5,728 nucleotides of DNA from Promethearchaeota archaeon (lineage in GTDB: Archaea; Asgardarchaeota; Lokiarchaeia; Sigynarchaeales; SOKP01), in contig JAUXAJ010000307.1 of the NCBI GenBank assembly GCA_030620005.1, forward strand, positions 1 to 5,728, written 5' to 3'. Made by a program: the position numbers and the translations under genes. Shown piece by piece: positions 1-4,870 of the stretch; the stretch's first letter is position 1, and the number at the start of each line of letters is the position of its first letter. Under the pieces are notes generated by a model. The model was not told the DNA's origin. It made no database searches and was given only the letters and a program-made list of their open reading frames with translations.

Positions 1-327
1 CGAGCTAATTTTACTGGAAAATGTTGCCATTTTTTTTCAACCGTTTTTTTTTTTTAGATCACTTTTTTTTAACTATAAATTTAATAACCATGAGTGTGAT
101 TTATAAATATTTTTGTTTAGTAACGATTTTGACAGTTAAAGGCGCCTACTAAGCGATTTAAAAGCTCTTTTTTTCGTAAGAACAAGATTTCGTTTAATTT
201 GTCCTACAATGCCCAAAAAACACATTTGCAAGAAACTAAGGTGAAGGCTGTTGCACGAAATACTTTGCTTGGCTTCTTAATGGAAAAGAATCCGCGCGAG
301 TTCGCCCTACTTTGACTTCAATTTTCT

Positions 328-352
328 GAGACAACCTTTATTTCGTTGTCTT
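328..352 (+). terminator. hairpin followed by T-rich tract
   Basis: AGACAAC at 329-335 pairs perfectly with GTTGTCT at 345-351 across a 9-base loop, and a G-U pair may extend the stem at 328 and 352. T-rich sequence follows on the plus strand, including an eight-base T-run just after 366. This would suit a terminator for a plus-strand transcript, but no convincing plus-strand gene lies upstream. Archaea also terminate mainly at T-runs without hairpins, so the stem could equally be part of a small RNA. Confidence 0.3.
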
Positions 353-503
353 TACCGTTTTTCTCGCTTTTTTTTGAAGAATGAGTTTTTTATTGGTTGA
401 TTTCGCTGCGAAAGGGGGGCTTTTAATCGCGAAACTACAATATTGACATTCGTGTAAAATTTTTTAAATCAAAATTGCTAAAAAATCTTCAAGTTCGATA
501 ATG

Positions 504-533
504 AAAAAAAAAAAGTTTCAACTTTTAAAAGTT
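504..533 (-). terminator. hairpin plus T11 run, candidate terminator
   Basis: On the minus strand a perfect 14-base palindrome (AACTTTTAAAAGTT, 520-533) overlaps a second inverted repeat (AAAAGTT, two bases, AACTTTT). An uninterrupted run of eleven T (504-514) follows. This is a good archaeal-style stop signal for transcripts coming from the minus-strand genes on the right, although the nearest intact stop codon is about 330 bases away. The alternating arms AAAAGTT, AACTTTT, AAAAGTT could form either of two hairpins. Confidence 0.4.
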
Positions 534-624
534 ATATAATGATATATGTTACTTTACTAAATATCACTTAAATATGGCATTTTTTTTAATCTAAAAAGTC
601 TAAGAACTTTTTTTTAAAATTCCT

Positions 625-752
625 TTATTTCAAACGCCTAAGATCAAATTTTCTAACATCTTCTCGATCAAATACAAGCAAGCTCACATCTTCGCTATTG
701 AATCCTGTAGCTTCATTATAAAGCTGCTAATTTTATTCTCATCGTCGTTCAT
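625..752 (-). pseudogene. possible frameshifted remnant of a small gene
   Basis: An ATG at 750-752 opens a 22-residue frame (MNDDENKISSFIMKLQ and so on) that stops at 684-686. A second frame overlaps it, is open from the in-frame stop just before its CAG codon, and ends at TAA (625-627). That frame reads QLYNEATGFNSEDVSLL and then a charged tail ending in DLRRLK. A one-base frame change in the overlap joins the two into about 43 residues of plausible, acid-rich protein. It lies on the same strand as the AT-rich island, 110 bases after its last stop, so it may be a decayed third gene of that unit. Both frames are short enough to be chance in AT-rich DNA, and I recognise no family. Confidence 0.25.
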
Positions 753-779
753 GTGAATTCTCTGGAAATTTGCCCATTT

Positions 780-797
780 AGATCTTTAAAAAGATCT
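780..797. repeat. 8-bp inverted repeat after the island operon
   Basis: AGATCTTT (780-787) and AAAGATCT (790-797) form a perfect inverted repeat with two bases between them. It lies 65 bases beyond the stop of the 862-1989 gene. It could end or stabilise the 3' end of that transcript, but no T-run follows on the minus strand, so I do not call it a terminator. Confidence 0.4.
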
Positions 798-861
798 TAC
801 ACCAATCTCAAGAACATGACATTCAATCGCTAACATTTGTCACTCAACCAAAAATTCTTCT

Positions 862-1989
862 TTAAATTTCTCCCGCTTTTAACTTTAAATAATTGATAAA
901 ATCGCCTAAAATATCATTATTATTTGTATTTCTCGCTTCTTCAGGATATAATCTAGAAAAATAGACATCATCAGGTACTTTTACATCCCCATCTTGTAAT
1001 TTTCTTACTAAAAAATTTTTTGCTTTAGCATCTTTATTCTTTGTAAAATGTACCCAAAATTTAGAATCTAAGATTGAATCATCGTTATGTTTATAGTAAA
1101 GACCCATTTTAAGAAATGATGTTCTATTTTCAATAAAAATGTTATAAAATTGGTCAACATAATCTAGTTCTTCATCTAGCTTACTTAGTAAAACATATTT
1201 CTCTAAAAGGTTCTTTATTTTGCTTATTATTTTACCAAATTCAATTTTATATGGTTTATTTAAATTATCAATAGTTTTGAGGAATTTATTACTTGAAAAA
1301 ATTTCATTTAAGCGAGAAATCTTGATTAAAGAAGATAAATTAAGAGAATCACCTGAGCTGTTCTTTAAACCATAAGTTATAAATCCAATTAATCTTGGAA
1401 GATTAGATTGTCCTTGAATCGTTCGACCTGAAATAGTCATAAAAGTTGGGAGGATAAAAACGGGACTGCCGATATTTTCATTAAAAACGATCAATTCTAA
1501 AAGATAATTTAAATTATGAGATTTCCCTGAGATAAATCCTCGTCTAGATATTGTTATCAGTGAATTTGGAATGTCTGGTTCTCTTAAATAACTTAAAAAG
1601 TAGGCTTCAGTACCAATCTCAATTTCTTCCTTTAAATAAAAATAGTTTTGAGGAATAATCTTAATATCATCAATTTCTGGGTCAAAAGGAAAAAAATTTA
1701 TTGCTAAATCAATTTTTTCATCTGGATGAAAAATCCAATCGAATTTAATAGAATCTTTATTTTTAGAATATTTCTTAGATTTAATTTTTCCTTTAGTTGA
1801 AAAATAGAAAAAATAATAATCATTAAACTCTGAAAGTGATTTTATTACGCTTTTTAATGTAGTAATAATTGCAAAGTTATCAAAATTTATTAAAACACCT
1901 GTTCCAAAGATTTTTATTCTTCTATTTGAATCTTCTTTAATTCCTAAGGCTATAATGCTTTTAAATAATTCTCTATGGACAAAGCTCAT
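862..1989 (-). CDS. trypsin-fold protein, probably inactive as a protease
   Basis: The 375-residue protein has the outline of a chymotrypsin-fold (S1-like) domain in its first 210 residues. FGTGVLI (28-34) matches the GTGFLI-type strand, IITTLKSV (41-48) lies where the catalytic-His segment TNAHVV normally is, IDLAI (93-97) matches the DLAVL segment with its Asp, and NIGSPVF (172-178) matches GNSGGPVF. LIGFITYG (200-207) is the usual following strand. In this alignment the His is replaced by Lys46 and the nucleophilic Ser by Ile173, while Asp94 is kept, so I infer a non-proteolytic fold. Residues 230-375 are helical and charged, with no motif I know. The ATG (1987-1989) shares one base with the stop of the upstream gene (TAATG), so translation is probably coupled. 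There is no signal peptide. One 60-base line is 25% G+C, against 50-60% in radA. The gene is probably real; the fold is a motif-level judgement. Confidence 0.72.
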   Translation of the reverse strand: MSFVHRELFKSIIALGIKEDSNRRIKIFGTGVLINFDNFAIITTLKSVIKSLSEFNDYYFFYFSTKGKIKSKKYSKNKDSIKFDWIFHPDEKIDLAINFFPFDPEIDDIKIIPQNYFYLKEEIEIGTEAYFLSYLREPDIPNSLITISRRGFISGKSHNLNYLLELIVFNENIGSPVFILPTFMTISGRTIQGQSNLPRLIGFITYGLKNSSGDSLNLSSLIKISRLNEIFSSNKFLKTIDNLNKPYKIEFGKIISKIKNLLEKYVLLSKLDEELDYVDQFYNIFIENRTSFLKMGLYYKHNDDSILDSKFWVHFTKNKDAKAKNFLVRKLQDGDVKVPDDVYFSRLYPEEARNTNNNDILGDFINYLKLKAGEI

Positions 1990-2663
1990 TAAGATTCAGC
2001 TCTTCTTCTTTTTTTTTCTCTATTTAATAATATTTTAAATTCTTTCAAAAAATCTATGAATTCCTTGATAAGAATTTTGCCCGCTTTTTCAAAATCTTCA
2101 ATTGGATATTCAATATTAAATTCATCTAAAGCTTTTTCTACATTCTCAGATGAAACATTATGAACGATAGGTACCATATTCCTTATTTTTCTTAATTTTC
2201 TTAATTTCTTTATGATTTCATCAGAATCTTCTAATTCATTTCTTAAAAATAAGTTTAAGTATTGAATGCTTTGAAGTGGATGAAACTCAAAAAAAGTTAT
2301 GTCATTATCTATTGAAAAGATCTCTTTTAAGTGGTTTATTAATATTTCATCATCAATAATTCTACAATTCAAATCAGTATATTTTTTTTTTATATCATCA
2401 TTATGAATTTTAGATTTAATTGATTTTCCATCTAAACAATCAATTAAAGCACCTAATGAAGCACAAAATACATCAAATTCCATTGAATCATTTCTACATC
2501 CCAAGGTGACTGTTGTAAGTGGAATTCCTTTTAATTTAAAAAGTTCAATCTCCCAGAGTTGTGAACTATATGTATTAATTGCATCAATCAACCGAGCAAT
2601 ATCTAAAGGATTGATATCCTCAATAACTACACTAGATTCTCTTACGGTAATATCATCTGACAT
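1989..2663 (-). CDS. hypothetical protein, 224 aa, partner of the pseudo-protease
   Basis: I do not recognise this protein. It is soluble, mostly helical by eye, with three Cys in the first half (GCRND, FCASL, DCLDG, within residues 55-79). It ends in a strongly basic helix (KKRRRAES). No membrane segment, nucleotide-binding loop or nuclease motif is visible. The ATG (2661-2663) comes seven bases after the stop of the upstream charged-protein gene. Those seven bases are all T on the coding strand, and no Shine-Dalgarno site is present. The stop overlaps the next gene's start by one base. This tight pair shares very low G+C and suggests an accessory two-gene module in which the two products act together. 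Islands of this kind include toxin-antitoxin or defence pairs, but nothing in this protein proves that role. Confidence 0.75.
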   Translation of the reverse strand: MSDDITVRESSVVIEDINPLDIARLIDAINTYSSQLWEIELFKLKGIPLTTVTLGCRNDSMEFDVFCASLGALIDCLDGKSIKSKIHNDDIKKKYTDLNCRIIDDEILINHLKEIFSIDNDITFFEFHPLQSIQYLNLFLRNELEDSDEIIKKLRKLRKIRNMVPIVHNVSSENVEKALDEFNIEYPIEDFEKAGKILIKEFIDFLKEFKILLNREKKRRRAES

Positions 2664-2670
2664 AAAAAAA
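2664..2670 (-). terminator. T7 run between two minus-strand genes
   Basis: Seven T on the minus strand fill the whole gap between the stop of the charged-protein gene (TGA, 2671-2673) and the ATG at 2663. In archaea such a run can terminate transcription, so it may attenuate expression of the two AT-rich genes. It also marks the point where base composition drops sharply, so it could be the edge of an insertion. Confidence 0.3.
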
Positions 2671-3411
2671 TCATTTCTTTTTCTTTTGAATGTTATCGTA
2701 AATCTCCCTCAAGATTGCTTCGCTTACTGGCGATTTGGTAGTTCTCTCGCTCTGTTCTTGTTGGCTAGCGTCGACCGACAGTTTCTTGTATACGTCCTTG
2801 AGGATTTCTTCCTTGAGCTCGGCTTCGGTCTTTTTGAAGGTTCCTTTCTTGCTTTCTTTAGCTTTTTTCATTTCTCCTTCAATTTTTTTCAGAAATTTAG
2901 GCTCGATGCCGGGAATTTTCGCGCTCTTGCCGGGTTTCCCGCGACGACCTTTCTTGCCGCGCTTCCCACGCTTGCCTTTTTCGGCCTTGAGGGTTTTGTC
3001 CTTGGTCTTATCTTTTTTACTTTCTTCGTCTACGGAAGGTTTTTCGCTCGTTGCTTTTCTTGACGACTTGTCGCTTGGTGTTACGTCGACTTCTTTCTCC
3101 ACTTTATCCTTGTCTTCAAGTTCCGAGTTAAATCCTTCCCCTGATCGTTCGTCTGCTTGAGCTCTCGAATCATCGTCGTATTCCACGACATATCCCATTT
3201 GCTCGCCTTTTACGACATACTCAGTCCTTACGCCTCCCTCCTTGGAGGTTTCGTACTCCGGATCGAATTCTTTTTCTTCTTTCTTGAAATCATCTTCAAG
3301 ATCCTCGTCGTACTCTGGATCAAACTCTTCTTCCTCTTTAAAATCGCTTTCTTCCATCTCGTCAACTTCTTCGAATTCTTCTCCAGCTTCGTCTTCTTTT
3401 TCTTCGTTCAT
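2671..3411 (-). CDS. low-complexity charged protein with Gly-X-Y stretch
   Basis: I do not recognise a family. The 246 residues look mostly disordered. Residues 1-57 are extremely acidic and carry two copies of EFDPEY (29-34, 48-53) in a longer similar context. Residues 64-80 contain the related pieces EYVV and GYVVEY. Residues 100-145 are mixed Lys/Glu/Ser. Residues 146-161 have Gly at every third position (146, 149, 152, 155, 158, 161) with Lys or Arg between, a short basic collagen-like or nucleic-acid-binding stretch. Two likely helices share a pattern: EEILKDVYKKL (201-211) and EAILREIYDNI (231-241). The tail is KKKK. There is no signal peptide or membrane segment, so it is likely cytoplasmic, perhaps a scaffold or nucleic-acid-associated protein. 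G+C resembles the radA side, not the AT-rich genes that follow. The ATG is clear, but no convincing Shine-Dalgarno site precedes it. Phase-consistent repeats and codon choice support a real gene. Confidence 0.75.
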   Translation of the reverse strand: MNEEKEDEAGEEFEEVDEMEESDFKEEEEFDPEYDEDLEDDFKKEEKEFDPEYETSKEGGVRTEYVVKGEQMGYVVEYDDDSRAQADERSGEGFNSELEDKDKVEKEVDVTPSDKSSRKATSEKPSVDEESKKDKTKDKTLKAEKGKRGKRGKKGRRGKPGKSAKIPGIEPKFLKKIEGEMKKAKESKKGTFKKTEAELKEEILKDVYKKLSVDASQQEQSERTTKSPVSEAILREIYDNIQKKKK

Positions 3412-3441
3412 TTTAAAATATCATCGTTCCAAATAATTTTT

Positions 3442-3479
3442 CGCGATCGATTTGTTCAGAATTTACTTACCAGATCGCG
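3442..3479 (-). promoter_or_regulatory. inverted repeat in the 5' leader of the charged-protein gene
   Basis: CGCGATC (3442-3448) and GATCGCG (3473-3479) are exact inverted copies separated by 24 bases. From the TATA box at 3501-3509 the transcript should begin at about 3479, so one arm would be the very 5' end of the mRNA. The repeat could fold into a leader hairpin, or bind a dimeric regulator just downstream of the start. Seven base pairs with a long loop is modest evidence. Confidence 0.3.
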
Positions 3480-3500
3480 TGATGAAATAGTTTTGAGTTA

Positions 3501-3509
3501 TTTATATAA
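3501..3509 (-). promoter_or_regulatory. TATA box for the charged-protein gene
   Basis: On the minus strand this reads TTATATAAA, a good archaeal TATA box, with an A-rich stretch just upstream that could serve as the BRE. Transcription is expected to begin about 25 bases downstream, near 3479, giving a leader of roughly 68 bases before the ATG at 3411. The same transcript could continue through the two AT-rich genes. Confidence 0.55.
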
Positions 3510-3568
3510 TCTTTCTATTTTTTTACTAATAAACAATGAAACGATAAGGTAACGATTGTCTTTCAAGC

Positions 3569-4387
3569 TCACCAGGGTGCCTCTCTAATTCCCGACTTGC
3601 GAGGGTGCTTTGGCTTGAACCTGCGCCGAGTATAAGGCTTGTAGCGAATTCTTGGAGGATGAGTTCTGTTTCTACTCAAGATCACGTAATACAAGCAGTT
3701 TAATCCATGCAATGAAAATTTCAAGCCTAAATAAAAAACGAGTACCAGAAACCACGCAAAATATTCCTGCATTGCAATAACGAACGGTCCAACGATAATA
3801 AATCTTGCGAATTCGACTGGTGGAACCCATTGGTAAAGATCTACTACTAGCCACGACAACCCCACTGATATAACGAGTAGTACAACGAGATAGCCGGATA
3901 GCCTTGGAATCCTCTTGAAGGCGTTAACGATATTTTTTAAATCTGGATTGGACGGCGACCCGCCTAGAAACAACGCTACGCAAAATAGTCCCGCTAGTAC
4001 CCTGTAAAGATCGGTAAACACCTCGGAAAAAGCGATTGTTAAAGACCAATAAATTAGACCTGTAGACACTAATAACGGCGCCAATGAGATCAATATGGCC
4101 TGAAAGATTGTGCGAGGATGGACGTGACGGACGGCTCCGTTTGGGTTAGGTCTGCCCGTTTCTTCGTCCCTGTATCTTACTTTAATTCCTTTAGGCATCA
4201 AGCCCACGAAAAGGCAAAAAAAGAAGTGGCTTAACTCGTGAACCCAAACACCCAAATACCTCAACAATAAAACGATACACTTGAAGGGTCCGATGTCCCG
4301 CCTTAACAAGATCGTCTTTGTTAACCTGCACGTCACGAATTGAAAGATTAAAATTGTTCCTAATAATAAAATTTCAACGATTATCAC
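3569..4387 (-). CDS. multi-pass membrane M50-like metalloprotease
   Basis: This 272-residue integral membrane protein resembles the site-2 type (M50) zinc proteases, which cleave substrates within the membrane. HELSH (50-54) gives the HExxH zinc motif inside a hydrophobic segment. SPSNPDL (144-150) is in the position of the second M50 motif, with Asp149 as the likely third ligand. Hydrophobic stretches lie at about 2-18, 36-62, 94-118, 124-142, 164-184 and 195-225. Between the first motif and the next helix is a loop with NGAVRHVHP (83-91), similar to the strand-loop insert of related proteins. There is no PDZ or CBS domain. The last 33 residues are a soluble Arg/Lys/Pro tail (RRRFKPKHPRK), probably cytoplasmic. 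The start is GTG (4385-4387) with no Shine-Dalgarno site. The TATA box lies about 29 bases before it, so the mRNA looks leaderless. The substrate is unknown; a regulatory or quality-control role is inference. Confidence 0.78.
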   Translation of the reverse strand: MIIVEILLLGTILIFQFVTCRLTKTILLRRDIGPFKCIVLLLRYLGVWVHELSHFFFCLFVGLMPKGIKVRYRDEETGRPNPNGAVRHVHPRTIFQAILISLAPLLVSTGLIYWSLTIAFSEVFTDLYRVLAGLFCVALFLGGSPSNPDLKNIVNAFKRIPRLSGYLVVLLVISVGLSWLVVDLYQWVPPVEFARFIIVGPFVIAMQEYFAWFLVLVFYLGLKFSLHGLNCLYYVILSRNRTHPPRIRYKPYTRRRFKPKHPRKSGIREAPW

Positions 4388-4410
4388 GATGTAAATACTT
4401 ATTTTTGCTT

Positions 4411-4423
4411 GTATTTAAATAAA
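4411..4423 (-). promoter_or_regulatory. TATA box of the M50-like gene (leaderless)
   Basis: The minus strand reads TTTATTTAAATAC. Its centre (about 4416) is 29 bases before the first base of the GTG start at 4387, the spacing expected when transcription begins at or within a few bases of the start codon. This explains the absence of a Shine-Dalgarno site. Confidence 0.5.
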
Positions 4424-4429
4424 AAAAAA
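4421..4429 (-). terminator. T9 run after the LAGLIDADG-like gene
   Basis: Nine consecutive T on the minus strand lie about 25 bases past the TAA (4453-4455) of the small gene at 4453-4683. This is a typical archaeal T-run terminator, and it directly abuts the TATA box of the next gene. Confidence 0.5.
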
Positions 4430-4452
4430 TTTTAGAATTATTTTTCACGTCC

Positions 4453-4683
4453 TTACTTCATTTCTAAAGCGTCCTTCTTGAATGCTTGAACGACTTCCTC
4501 GTCCGTAATAGCGATCGTTGTTTTCTCGAAATGTTCTGAAACCGTGGGTTCAATTCCAAAAACGGAGGTGATTAAACTTACCACATGGTCTATGTACTCG
4601 TATCTATATTTTTCAATAGTTATGGATAAGCGATCGTCGTCGAACTGTCCTGCACATAAAAAAATCCCTACCAATTCCGCCAA
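4453..4683 (-). CDS. small single LAGLIDADG-like domain protein, active site lost
   Basis: The 76 residues resemble one LAGLIDADG half-domain of the type found in archaeal intron and intein endonucleases. LAELVGIFLCAGQF corresponds to the helix and turn usually written LAELIGILLGDG. Next comes a strand (LSITIEK), a helix ending in VFGIEPTV (compare the usual FGIKPRV), a strand (TTIAIT) and a helix EEVVQAF. The catalytic acid of GDG is Ala here (CAG), so DNA cleavage is unlikely. A domesticated DNA- or RNA-binding protein is a better guess. The TTG start at 4681-4683 begins inside the first helix. In-frame sequence upstream (LKLALSEE) also fits the family, and a CTG at 4705-4707 sits six bases after GGTGAT (4714-4719), so the true product may be eight residues longer. 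The gene is divergent from radA. The family assignment comes from motif reading only. Confidence 0.5.
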   Translation of the reverse strand: MAELVGIFLCAGQFDDDRLSITIEKYRYEYIDHVVSLITSVFGIEPTVSEHFEKTTIAITDEEVVQAFKKDALEMK

Positions 4684-4720
4684 TTCTTCACTTAAAGCTA
4701 ATTTCAGCCACCTATCACCA

Positions 4721-4733
4721 TTTTTAAATATTA
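4721..4733 (-). promoter_or_regulatory. TATA-like box upstream of the LAGLIDADG-like gene
   Basis: The minus strand reads TAATATTTAAAAA. It would start transcription near 4701, leaving an 18-base leader before the TTG at 4683. A competing box, TTTTATAAAA (4764-4773), would start near 4743 and include the GGTGAT and AGGTGG sites in the leader. The sequence alone does not decide between them. Confidence 0.35.
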
Positions 4734-4798
4734 GGTAATTTCTCTAAATGACAATTTTCACTCTTTTATAAAAGAAAAAATTTCGCTTTATGCCAACA

Positions 4799-4813
4799 TT
4801 TTTTCTTTTTTTT
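4799..4813 (+). terminator. paired T-runs directly before the radA promoter
   Basis: T6 (4799-4804) and T8 (4806-4813), split by one C, run on the plus strand up to the base before the radA TATA box. They could stop read-through transcripts from the left or simply be a T-rich upstream promoter element. No plus-strand gene precedes them in this window, so the terminator reading is weak. Confidence 0.25.
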
Positions 4814-4814
4814 G

Positions 4815-4823
4815 TTTATATAT
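4815..4823 (+). promoter_or_regulatory. TATA box of radA
   Basis: TTTATATAT is close to the ideal archaeal TATA box. Transcription should begin near 4843, giving a short leader of about 28 bases that contains the ribosome binding site. Confidence 0.65.
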
Positions 4824-4856
4824 CTTTGTCCGTGATAATTACTAGCAAATTAAATC

Positions 4857-4863
4857 GAGGTGA
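4857..4863 (+). promoter_or_regulatory. Shine-Dalgarno site that fixes the radA TTG start
   Basis: GAGGTGA is complementary to the 3' end of archaeal 16S rRNA and lies seven bases before the TTG at 4871. This supports TTG as the start and gives a normal RadA N-terminus. Confidence 0.75.
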
Positions 4864-4870
4864 AAAATAA

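Larger units (their letters stand above)
1..861. other. gene-poor AT-rich region
   Basis: This stretch contains no intact gene that I can support. It is AT-rich with many runs of T or A, including a T-run at about 43-55 and an A11 run at 504-514. It also has an isolated G6 run at 414-419, directly after a small inverted repeat (TTTCG at 401-405, CGAAA at 409-413). Three further hairpins and a possible decayed minus-strand gene at 625-752 are listed separately. A stop-free plus-strand stretch at 133-315 has no convincing start. A TATA-like TTTATAAAT at 101-109 has no clear gene behind it. I saw no tRNA T-loop and no paired C and D boxes. Confidence 0.6.

Noticed and set aside
1..861. Hidden tRNA, rRNA or CRISPR array
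   Set aside because: I found no T-loop consensus, no cloverleaf arms and no regularly spaced repeats.
862..1989. Active HtrA-type serine protease
   Set aside because: The positions of the catalytic His and Ser carry Lys and Ile in the only alignment I could make, and there is no PDZ domain or signal peptide.
3479..3485. C-box-like GTGATGA suggesting a C/D guide RNA
   Set aside because: No CTGA D box lies within the usual distance, and the sequence downstream is the AT-rich promoter of the opposite strand.
2506..3552. Long plus-strand open frames rich in Phe, Leu and Ser
   Set aside because: They are the complement of the Lys/Glu-rich minus-strand gene; their composition follows from the reverse strand and they have no ribosome sites.
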